The translations under genes and the position numbers were made by a program. 64,000 nucleotides of DNA from Pseudonocardia autotrophica. GTDB taxonomy: Bacteria; Actinomycetota; Actinomycetes; Mycobacteriales; Pseudonocardiaceae. The stretch spans positions 186,001 through 250,000 of the forward strand of contig NZ_JNYD01000007.1 of assembly GCF_000717175.1 (NCBI RefSeq), read 5' to 3'. Each line of letters starts with the position of its first letter. Within the stretch, counting starts at the first letter, position 1. Of the stretch, positions 57,106 through 64,000 are shown piece after piece. The notes under the pieces were generated by a model. The model was not told the origin of the DNA and did not search any database. It was given only the letters and a program-made list of their open reading frames with translations.

Positions 57106-57516
57106 TCAGCGCGGGGTGCGCACCTCCGTCGGCTCCGTCCGGCGGGCCGCGTGCCGCGCGGCGGCCGGGGAGTGCCCCCGCCGGGACGGGTCCCACTCAC
57201 CGGTGTCCGGCGGCTCAGCGGCCGAACGCTCCCGGGCGGGTTCGCCGCACGCGTCGGCGTGCAGGGCGGAGTGGACCCACGCGATGCTGCCGTCGGGCAG
57301 CACCCGGTCGATGTGGGCCAGGCTGGTGTAGCGCTCGCGAGCGACGTCGATCGGCGCGTAGCACCGCTCGCACAGGTGGAACTGCAACTCGCCTCCCAGG
57401 GCTCGGGGCAGGGGCCCCGGGTCGGCGTTGAGACGAGGCTGGTTCGGACGCTGGACTGCCCGATTCTGGCACGCGAAAACCGTGATCCCCCAGGTCGCAC
57501 GGGTGGCGTCGCGCAC
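57106..57516 (-). CDS. Small hypothetical protein with a CxxC zinc-ribbon-like motif
   Basis: An open frame of about 136 residues with coding-like composition. Its recognisable core is LQFHLCERCYAPIDVARER, then YTSLAHIDRVLPDGSIAWVHSALHADACGE, with CxxC and a later Cys that could bind zinc. The C-terminal third is Arg/Ala/Pro-rich and disordered-looking. GTG 57516 is a possible start; GTG 57567 is the longest. It lies between the ECF sigma gene and the divergent nuclease gene. I do not recognise a family; a short metal-binding protein is likely. Confidence 0.5.
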   Translation of the reverse strand: MRDATRATWGITVFACQNRAVQRPNQPRLNADPGPLPRALGGELQFHLCERCYAPIDVARERYTSLAHIDRVLPDGSIAWVHSALHADACGEPARERSAAEPPDTGEWDPSRRGHSPAAARHAARRTEPTEVRTPR

Positions 57517-57599
57517 GTCCCGGGATTGTCGGCGGGCGGTTGTACGCTCGCCGCAGCCGAATCGCACGCATGTAGTTCGCCCGTCAGGAGGTTCTGGGA

Positions 57600-58868
57600 G
57601 TGCGCCTGGTCCACGCCGCCGACCTGCACCTCGACAGCCCGTTGCTGGGGCTCTCCCGGCTCGAGGACTCCGACCTGGCCGACACGTTGCGCCGGGCCAC
57701 CCGCCGGGCCTGCGAGAACCTCGTCGACCTCACCGTGGCCGAGCGGGCCGACGCGCTGCTCCTCGCCGGGGACGTCTACGACGGGAACTGGCGGGACTAC
57801 GCCACCGGCGCCTTCTTCGTCCGGCAGATGTCCCGGCTGCACGACGAGGGGATCCCCGTCTTCCTCATCAACGGCAACCACGACGCGGAGAGCGAGATCA
57901 CGCGCTCGCTGCGCCTGCCGCCCAACGTGCACCGCCTGGCCACGGACCGGCCCGAGACCGTGGTGCTCGACGACGTGGGGCTGGCCGTGCACGGCCAGGG
58001 CTTCGCCACCCGCGCGGTGCTGGAGAACCTGGTGCCGGCCTACCCCGACCGGATCCCGGGCCTGGTCAACGTGGGCCTGCTGCACACGTCCGTGCTGGGT
58101 GCGGAGGGGCACGACTCCTACGCGCCCTGCACCCCCGAGGACCTCGCGCGCTGCCGCTACGAGTACTTCGCCCTGGGGCACGTGCACGACCGCCGCGTGG
58201 TCAACGACGGGGAGCACGTCGCCGCGTTCAGCGGGAACCTGCAGGGCCGGCACCCCCGCGAGCCCGGGGCGAAGGGCGCGACCGTCGTCGAGGTCGGGCC
58301 CGGGGCGCGGGCCGAGCTGCGGCACGAGGTGTGCGACGTCGCCCGCTGGACCCACGTCCGGCTCGACGCGAGCGCCTGCGCCGATGCGGACGAGGTGCTG
58401 GAGGCGCTCGACGCCGCGCTGCGCGGGATCGGGCTGGCCGCGGGCTCCCGGCCGGTCGTGGCGCGGGTGACCCTCGACGGGCCCACCCCGGCGGCTCCCG
58501 CCCTGCTCGACGCGGAGTGGCTGCGCGCGGAGATCGACGTCGTGGCCGAGAAGTCCGGGGCCGTCGTCGAGATGGTGCGCAACCGCACCCGCAGCCCCCG
58601 CGCGGAGGATGCGTCCCCGGAGGCGGTGGCCGCCGTCGACGAGGAGCTCGCGGGCGCGGTCGCCTCGGCGGCGTCGCGGCTGGTGGCGGAGCCGGAGCGG
58701 GCCGGCGAGCTCGTCGCCGTCCTGGAGCGCGAGGCCGGGCGGCGGCTGCGCGGGGCGGGGCTGGACCTGCGGGACCCGGCCGGGCTGGCCGAGCTGGCCC
58801 GGCGGGCGGAGGAGGAGCTGCGGGCGCGGCTCGCCGGCTCCGACCCCACGCGGGGATCGGCGGCCTGA
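57600..58868 (+). CDS. YhaO/SbcD-like metallophosphoesterase nuclease
   Basis: A 422-residue calcineurin-like DNA exonuclease. The metal motifs are in order: HAADLHLDSPL, LLAGDVYDGNW, LINGNHDAES, VGLLHTSVLG and ALGHVHDRRVV. The C-terminal 150 residues form a capping region. GTG start with CAGGAGG upstream. It is 3 nt from the next gene, an SMC-like ATPase, as in the SbcCD/YhaO–YhaN (Mre11–Rad50-like) layout, so the two probably act as one complex on DNA ends. Confidence 0.9.
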   Translation: MRLVHAADLHLDSPLLGLSRLEDSDLADTLRRATRRACENLVDLTVAERADALLLAGDVYDGNWRDYATGAFFVRQMSRLHDEGIPVFLINGNHDAESEITRSLRLPPNVHRLATDRPETVVLDDVGLAVHGQGFATRAVLENLVPAYPDRIPGLVNVGLLHTSVLGAEGHDSYAPCTPEDLARCRYEYFALGHVHDRRVVNDGEHVAAFSGNLQGRHPREPGAKGATVVEVGPGARAELRHEVCDVARWTHVRLDASACADADEVLEALDAALRGIGLAAGSRPVVARVTLDGPTPAAPALLDAEWLRAEIDVVAEKSGAVVEMVRNRTRSPRAEDASPEAVAAVDEELAGAVASAASRLVAEPERAGELVAVLEREAGRRLRGAGLDLRDPAGLAELARRAEEELRARLAGSDPTRGSAA

Positions 58869-58871
58869 CGG

Positions 58872-61800
58872 GTGCGGATCACCGGGCTCACCCTCGAGCG
58901 CTACGGCACCCACGAGGGCCGCGTGCTCGCGCTCGGCCGCGGCCTCACGCTGGTCACGGGGCCCAACGAGGCGGGCAAGTCGACGCTGCTCGACGCCGTG
59001 TCCGACCTGCTCTGGGGCTTCCCGCGCCCGGTCCGCCACGCCTACGCCGCCTCGCCGGCCCGGCTCGCGATCGCGGCCGAGATCGCGTTGCCCGGCCAGG
59101 AACTGGCCGTCCGCCGCACCACCCGCGGGCTGTTCGGGCCGGGGGAGGAGCCGCTGGAGGCGCCCTGGGGCCCCGGCGGCGCGCAGTCCCGCCGCACCTG
59201 GCAGCAGAGCTTCGGGCTCGGGCACGAGGCGCTGCGCGAGGGCGGCGCCCGGCTCTGCGAGGGCGGCGGGGAGCTGGCCGAGCTGGTGTTCACGGCGCGC
59301 AGCGGGCGGGACGTGCGGGCGATCCTCGCGGAGCTCGACGAGGAGGCGGACCGCCTCTACAAGGAGCACCGCAACGCGCAGAAGGTCGAGCTGCGGCGCG
59401 CGCTGTCCGCCTACGAGCACGCCGACGCCGCGGCGGCCGAGCAGATGTCCCGCGCGGGGGACGTGGCGGCCCTGGCCGAGGAGATCGGCCGCCTGGAGCG
59501 CCGGGCGACCGCGCTGGCCCGGGGCCGGGAGAGCGCGGCGCGGGCGGGGGCCGAGGCGCAGCAGCGGGTGCGGGCGTACCCGGCGGCGCGGGACGTCGCC
59601 CGGCTGCGGGCGGACCTGGCCGCGCTCGCGGCCTCCGGCGTGGTGCTCGACGCCACCCGGCTCGCCGAGTTCGACACCGCGCGGGAGGCGCGGGACCGGG
59701 CCGAGGACACGCTCGCCGAGCTCGAGGACCGGCTGCGCGCGCTGCGGGCCGAGCGGGGCGAGATCCGGGTCGACGAGGCCGTCACGGCCGACGCCGAGCA
59801 GATCCACCGGCTCGCGGGCGAGCGGCAGGCCCGGCAGGCCGAGGCCGAGCGGCTGGGCACGCTGCGGGCCGAGGCGGCGGACCGCTCCCGCCACGCCGAG
59901 GAGCTGCTCGAGCGGATCGAGCCGGGCGTCGAGCCGCGGGCGGTGCGCCGCCGGCTCGAGGCGCTCACCGTCCCCGCGGACCGCGCGGCGGATCTCGACG
60001 CCCTGGCGGCCGAGGTCGAGCGGGTCGCCGCGGCCGCGGACCGGGCCGCCGAGCAGCACCGCGAGGCCCGCCGCACCGCGCGGGAGGCCGCCGACGGCGC
60101 GGCCGGCCCCGACACGTCCGCGGTCGCGCGGGTGGCCGAGGCGCGCCGCTCGGTCCTGGCGGAGGGCTCCGCCTGCGCGCTGCGCCGGGCCGCGCTGCGG
60201 GAGGCCGCCGACGGCGCGCTCCGCGCCCGGACCGCCCTCGAAGGCACCGGGCTGGGCGCCGACCCGCTGCCGCCCGTCCCCGAGCCGCCGGCCGCCGCGC
60301 GGATCGCCGCGCACCGGACCGCGCTGCGGCAGGCGGCCGAGGCGGACGGGCAGGCCCGCCGCGAGGTCCACCGCGCCGGCCGCCGCCGGGACGGGGCGCG
60401 CGCCGCCCTCGACGCGCTGGTCGCCGCCGGCGCCCCCGCCGACCCCGAGGCCCTGGCCGCCGCGCGCCGCGAGCGCGACACCGCGGTCGACGCCCTGCTG
60501 GCCGCCGTCCGCGATCCCGCGGCGCCGGACCCCGCCGGGCTCGCGCGGGCGTCGCTCGCCGTCGAGCGCGCGGTCCGCGAAGCCGATGCGCTGGCCGACG
60601 GCATGATCACCGCCGCGGACCGGATGGCCGAGCTGACCCGCGCCCGGGCGGACGCCACCGCCGCCGAGGAGGAACACGCGGCTGCCGAGAGCGCCGCGCA
60701 GGCCGCGACGACCGCCCGCGCCCAGGCCCGCGAGCACTGGATCGCCCTGTGGGGCGCCTGCCCCGCCCCTCATCCGGACGAGGCCGACACCGTGCGCCGC
60801 GGCCTGCTCGCCGCCCGCCAGGCCCTCGCCGAGCGCGACCACGCCGCCGCGCGGGCCGCCGACCTCGCCGCCGACGAGGCCGCCCAGGCCGCCACGCTCG
60901 CCGCCGCCTTGGAGGCGGCCGGCCGCGCCCGCCCCGGCGCCGATCTCGACGCGCTGCTCCGCGCCGCCGAGGACCTCGAGGCGGAGGCCGACGCCGCGCG
61001 GGACCGGCGCACCGTCCTGCACCGGCTGCGGGCCGACGCGGAGCGCGCCGCCGCCGAGAGCGACGCCCGGCGCCACGACCTCGACCAGGCGTCCCTGCGC
61101 TGGCGGCACGCACTGCGCGCGGCGGGCGGACCGGCCGACGCCGGGCCCGCGAGCTGGCGCGTCCGGCAGGAGGTCCTGGCCGAGGCCGTGCACGCGGAGG
61201 CCGACGGTCGCGCGCTCGCCGCGGAGGCGAAGCGGCTCGCGGCCCGCGTCTCGGCCCACGAGAAGGCCGTGGCCGCCCTCGCCGAGCGGCACCTCGGCCG
61301 GGCCCTGCCCCCGGCCGTCGCGCTGCCGGAGCTGGTCGACCGGGTCCGGCAGGCCGCCGAGGCCGCGGTGTCGGCGCGGCACGTCGACGCCGCCGCCGAG
61401 CAGGCCGAGGCGGAGGCGCGCCGCGTCCGCCGTGAGGCGTCGGCGGCCCGGCAGCGGCTCGACCGGCTGGCCGTGGAGCTGTGGCTCACCGCCGCGCCCG
61501 AGGAGGGCGGCCTCGACGCCGCCGCCGAGCGGGGCCGCGAGGCGGTCCGGATCCGCGAGGAGGAGGCCACGGCGCTGGCCCTGCTGCGCACCGCGGCCCC
61601 CGACCTCGACGCCGACGAGCTGGTCGCGGCCTCCGAGACCGTCGAGGAGAGCGCCCTCGCCGACGAGCTGGATCGCGCCCGCACCGCGGCGGCGGAGCTC
61701 GCGCGCGAGCACGAGGAGCTGCTGGAACAGCTCGGCGGGCTGCGGGACCGCCGGCGCGTGCTCGAGGGCGCCGACGGTGCCGCCGTGCTGCACGCCGAGG

Positions 61801-62375
61801 CGCAGGGGCACCTCGCCCGGGCCGCGGAGGCCGCCGAGCGGTACGTGATCGTGCACCTGCAGCGCGAGACCCTGCGCCGCGAGCTGGAGAGCTACGAGCG
61901 CCGGCACTCGTCCCCGCTGCTCGACGAGGCGGGCCGGCTGCTCGGGCGGCTCACCGGCGGGCGCTTCGCCGGGCTGCGGCCGGCGGGCGGCGAGGCCCGC
62001 ACGCTCGTCGCCGCCCGGGCGGACGGGGAGGAGCTCGCGCCCGACCAGCTCTCCGAGGGCACGGCGGACCAGGTCTTCCTCGCCCTCCGGCTCGCCGGGA
62101 TCCGGCAGCTGCAGGCCGAGCGCCGGGCCGCCGGCCTGCCGGCCGTCCCGGTGGTGCTCGACGACGTCCTCATGACCTTCGACGATGCCCGCGCGGCGGC
62201 TGCCCTCGCCGTCCTCGCCGAACTGGCCGCGGACTGGCAGGTGCTGCTGTTCAGCCACCACGAGCACCTGGCGGCCCTCGCCCGGCGGGCCGTCGAGGAC
62301 GTCGGGGAGGGCGTGACGGTCATCGACCTCGGCCCGCCCGCCGCCGTCGCGCTCCCGCTCGCCCACCCCGCCTGA
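58872..62375 (+). CDS. YhaN/SbcC-like SMC-type ATPase
   Basis: A 1167-residue Rad50/SbcC-fold ATPase, partner of the preceding nuclease. Walker A GPNEAGKST (residues about 30-38) is near the N terminus. Very long Ala/Arg/Glu-rich coiled coils occupy the middle. The ABC signature region LSEGTADQVFLALRLAGIRQ and Walker B VVLDDVLMTFDDARAA lie near the C terminus, followed by FSHHEHLAALARRA (H-loop). No CxxC zinc hook is seen in the coiled-coil middle, which fits YhaN-type rather than classical SbcC. GTG start. The 3' end is copied into tandem repeats just after the stop. Confidence 0.9.
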   Translation: MRITGLTLERYGTHEGRVLALGRGLTLVTGPNEAGKSTLLDAVSDLLWGFPRPVRHAYAASPARLAIAAEIALPGQELAVRRTTRGLFGPGEEPLEAPWGPGGAQSRRTWQQSFGLGHEALREGGARLCEGGGELAELVFTARSGRDVRAILAELDEEADRLYKEHRNAQKVELRRALSAYEHADAAAAEQMSRAGDVAALAEEIGRLERRATALARGRESAARAGAEAQQRVRAYPAARDVARLRADLAALAASGVVLDATRLAEFDTAREARDRAEDTLAELEDRLRALRAERGEIRVDEAVTADAEQIHRLAGERQARQAEAERLGTLRAEAADRSRHAEELLERIEPGVEPRAVRRRLEALTVPADRAADLDALAAEVERVAAAADRAAEQHREARRTAREAADGAAGPDTSAVARVAEARRSVLAEGSACALRRAALREAADGALRARTALEGTGLGADPLPPVPEPPAAARIAAHRTALRQAAEADGQARREVHRAGRRRDGARAALDALVAAGAPADPEALAAARRERDTAVDALLAAVRDPAAPDPAGLARASLAVERAVREADALADGMITAADRMAELTRARADATAAEEEHAAAESAAQAATTARAQAREHWIALWGACPAPHPDEADTVRRGLLAARQALAERDHAAARAADLAADEAAQAATLAAALEAAGRARPGADLDALLRAAEDLEAEADAARDRRTVLHRLRADAERAAAESDARRHDLDQASLRWRHALRAAGGPADAGPASWRVRQEVLAEAVHAEADGRALAAEAKRLAARVSAHEKAVAALAERHLGRALPPAVALPELVDRVRQAAEAAVSARHVDAAAEQAEAEARRVRREASAARQRLDRLAVELWLTAAPEEGGLDAAAERGREAVRIREEEATALALLRTAAPDLDADELVAASETVEESALADELDRARTAAAELAREHEELLEQLGGLRDRRRVLEGADGAAVLHAEAQGHLARAAEAAERYVIVHLQRETLRRELESYERRHSSPLLDEAGRLLGRLTGGRFAGLRPAGGEARTLVAARADGEELAPDQLSEGTADQVFLALRLAGIRQLQAERRAAGLPAVPVVLDDVLMTFDDARAAAALAVLAELAADWQVLLFSHHEHLAALARRAVEDVGEGVTVIDLGPPAAVALPLAHPA

Positions 62376-62460
62376 GCCCAGTCGCCTGATCCCACCCCGC
62401 CTGATCCCACCCCGCCTGAGCCCGCCCCGCCAGCCCCGCCTGATCCCACCCCGCCTGATC
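62362..62460 (+). repeat. About 15-bp tandem repeats that copy the 3' end of the ATPase gene
   Basis: From the last codons of the ATPase gene (CACCCCGCCTGA) onward, units of the form CCCACCCCGCCTGAK recur about six to seven times, some shortened, each carrying a TGA. The run fills much of the gap before the epimerase gene. It looks like slippage duplication of the gene end. Confidence 0.75.
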
Positions 62461-62533
62461 CCGCTCGCGGCCGGCCGCACCGCGCGCGGATCCGCGCGTG
62501 CCGGGGCCCGGGATCCGCCCCCGACGCGGCAGG

Positions 62534-63451
62534 ATGACGTCCGTGATGGATCCGAGCGGCGAGCACTTCAGGATCGCGTCCGGCGAGGCGCGGGCGGCGG
62601 TGAACGAGGTCGGGGCGGGGCTGCGCTCCTTCTCCGTGGCCGGCGTCGACTACACCGAGCCCCAGCCCGAGGGCGTCCGCCCGCCGCGCGGGTCGGGGTC
62701 GCTGCTGGCGCCCTGGCCCAACCGGGTCGCCGGCGGCCGCTGGACCTGGCAGGGGAAGGCGCAGCAGCTCGCGCTCACCGAGCCCGACGCCGGCAACGCC
62801 ATCCACGGCCTGCTCCGGTACGCGTTCTGGCGCCCCACGGACCGCACCGACGCGGCGATCACGCTCGAGGCCGTCGCGCCGCCGCAGAACGGCTGGCCGC
62901 AGCCGGTCCGCGTCGCGGTCACCTACGCCGTCGACGAGCAGGGCCTCACCGTCACCACCACCGCCACCAACCTCGGGTCCGACGACGTCCCGTTCGGCCT
63001 GGGCTTCCACCCCTACCTGCGCGTCGGCGACACCCCGACGGACGACTGCACCCTCACCCTCGCCGCCCGCGCCGCGCTCCCGCTCGCCGACCAACTGCCC
63101 AGCGGCCCGCTCGAGCCGCTCGCCGCCGACGCGCCGCTGCGCGCGGGTGCGCCCCTGAAGGGCGTCGAGCTGGACTCCGCCTTCGGCGACTGTGCCCCCG
63201 CCGACGGCGACGACCTCGTCCGGCACCGCCTCGTCGCGCCGGACGGCCGGGGCGCCGAGCTGTGGGCCGAGCCGGTGTTCCGCTGGGTGCAGGTCTTCAC
63301 GCCGCCGGACATGCCCGGGCACGGCCGCGGCGTCGCCGTCGAGCCGATGACCTGCCCGCCCGACGCGCTGAACTCCGGCACCGACCTCGCCGTGCTCGCC
63401 CCCGGCGAGGAGTGGACGGCCCGCTGGGGGATCCGGCCGGTCACGGCCTGA
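62534..63451 (+). CDS. Aldose 1-epimerase (mutarotase) family
   Basis: A 305-residue galactose mutarotase-type protein that interconverts alpha and beta aldoses. Seen: VNEVGAGLRSFSVAGVDYTEP, LAPWPNRVAGGRWTW, NAIHGLLRYAFWRP with the first catalytic His, GLGFHPYLRVGDTP with the second His, and VAVEPMTCPPDAL with the catalytic Glu. ATG 62534 and ATG 62546 are both possible. Together with galT/galK this could serve galactose use, though the genes are far apart. Next comes a mannitol dehydrogenase-like gene. Confidence 0.92.
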   Translation: MTSVMDPSGEHFRIASGEARAAVNEVGAGLRSFSVAGVDYTEPQPEGVRPPRGSGSLLAPWPNRVAGGRWTWQGKAQQLALTEPDAGNAIHGLLRYAFWRPTDRTDAAITLEAVAPPQNGWPQPVRVAVTYAVDEQGLTVTTTATNLGSDDVPFGLGFHPYLRVGDTPTDDCTLTLAARAALPLADQLPSGPLEPLAADAPLRAGAPLKGVELDSAFGDCAPADGDDLVRHRLVAPDGRGAELWAEPVFRWVQVFTPPDMPGHGRGVAVEPMTCPPDALNSGTDLAVLAPGEEWTARWGIRPVTA

Positions 63452-63500
63452 GCGGCTAGGGTCGGTCCGGGTCACCGACGACGCGGACGAGGGGGCACGG

Positions 63501-64000
63501 ATGCACACTCTGGCCGGGGGCAGGTTGCCGGAGATCGACGGGGTGGAGGTCCCGGGCTACGACCGGTCCGCGGTCACGGTGGGCATCGTCCACTTCGGCG
63601 TCGGCGGGTTCCACCGCGCACACCAGGCGATGTACGTCGACTCCCTGATGAACCAGGGCGAGGCGCTCGACTGGGGCATCTGCGGGGTCGGCGTGCTGCC
63701 GGGGGACCGGCGCATGCAGGAGGTGCTCACCGGGCAGGAGGGGCTGTACACGCTCGTCGTCAAGCAGCCGGACGGCTCGCTCGCCCCGCGCGTGATCGGC
63801 TCGATCGTCGAGTACCTGTTCGCGCCGGACTCGCCGGAGGCCGTGGTCGAGAAGATGGCCGCGCAGAGCACGCGGATCGTCTCGCTCACGATCACCGAGG
63901 GCGGCTACAACATCGACCAGGTCACCGGCGAGTTCGCCGAGGACACCCCGGAGATCCGCGCCGACCTGCAGCCGGGCGCCGAGCCCACCACGGTGTTCGG
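63501..64000 (+). CDS. Mannitol 2-dehydrogenase-like protein, 5' part only
   Basis: ATG 63501, with GAGGGGG upstream, opens a frame that runs off the window after about 166 residues. The start MHTLAGGRLPEIDGVEVPGYD is followed by VGIVHFGVGGFHRAHQAMYVD, the NAD-binding signature of long-chain mannitol/fructuronate dehydrogenases, then QEGLYTLVVKQPDGS and SLTITEGGYN. The enzyme oxidises mannitol or a related polyol to a ketose. The remaining two thirds of the gene lie outside the window. Confidence 0.9.
   Translation, partial: MHTLAGGRLPEIDGVEVPGYDRSAVTVGIVHFGVGGFHRAHQAMYVDSLMNQGEALDWGICGVGVLPGDRRMQEVLTGQEGLYTLVVKQPDGSLAPRVIGSIVEYLFAPDSPEAVVEKMAAQSTRIVSLTITEGGYNIDQVTGEFAEDTPEIRADLQPGAEPTTVF

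Noticed and set aside
56784..62480. A 1898-codon minus-strand open frame
   Set aside because: Antisense to the nuclease–ATPase pair, which has clear catalytic motifs; the translated text is low-complexity.

Overview
The window is 64 kb of very GC-rich, gene-dense bacterial chromosome with many GTG starts and many ATGA/GTGA stop-start overlaps. The run alaS–ruvX–mltG–(A24 peptidase)–aroC–aroK–aroB–aroQ–pepQ–efp–nusB, with rarA upstream, matches the mycobacterial/pseudonocardial chromosomal backbone. Other actinobacterial markers are a SigD/ShbA-like sigma factor, an Rv1733c-like membrane protein and a Streptomyces-style hopanoid operon. Pseudonocardia or a close relative is the best guess; this is inference from gene content, not from a marker phylogeny. 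I saw no rRNA, tRNA, prophage, transposase or cas gene.

Layout. 0.07-3 kb: two PLP aminotransferases around an Lrp/AsnC regulator (minus strand). 3.2-5.8 kb: a membrane protein with a Gln/Gly/Tyr repeat tail, and rarA. 6-12 kb: a secreted S1 protease; an arginine catabolism block (arcA and an lrp with overlapping start codons, then ddaH–rocD); and a secreted DNRLRE-type protein. 12.2-14.9 kb: a TetR regulator, a SigD/ShbA-type sigma factor preceded by a 13-residue upstream ORF, and two small proteins that lead into alaS. 14.9-28.1 kb: the housekeeping run for alanyl-tRNA synthesis, Holliday junction resolution, cell-wall termination, the shikimate pathway, a peptidase, EF-P and NusB. aroE is not in its usual place after mltG. 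28.2-30 kb: an SDR dehydrogenase and a DMT permease separated by unusual repeat arrays. 30-43.5 kb: a hopanoid/glycolipid region. The operon hpnC–hpnD–hpnE–prenyl synthase–shc–(hpnG::ispH fusion)–hpnH is followed by a VC0807-like membrane protein and two head-to-head GT28-type glycosyltransferases, one of them fused to a WS/DGAT acyltransferase. A divergent PucR regulator sits at the operon head. 45-50 kb: galT–galK–ychJ, a GNAT and a ROK regulator. 50-57.5 kb: NhaA, an MFS carrier, a large ATPase-LuxR regulator, an ECF sigma factor and a small Cys-containing protein. 57.6-64 kb: a YhaO/YhaN-like nuclease-ATPase pair, an aldose epimerase and the start of a mannitol dehydrogenase.

The most unusual signals are these. 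(1) Three intergenic arrays, each of three 22-bp palindromes at a 41-bp period, each begin just after a stop codon (rarA, nusB, the DMT permease); two of them bracket the SDR gene in opposite orientation. (2) A glycosyltransferase–WS/DGAT fusion protein lies beside a second glycosyltransferase and a hopanoid operon. (3) The hopanoid nucleosidase HpnG is fused in frame to a complete IspH. Together (2) and (3) suggest a hopanoid or glycolipid tailoring locus that couples isoprenoid supply to sugar and acyl decoration; the products are not known from sequence alone. Several start sites carry a −10-like hexamer 6-7 nt upstream and no Shine-Dalgarno sequence, which points to frequent leaderless transcripts.
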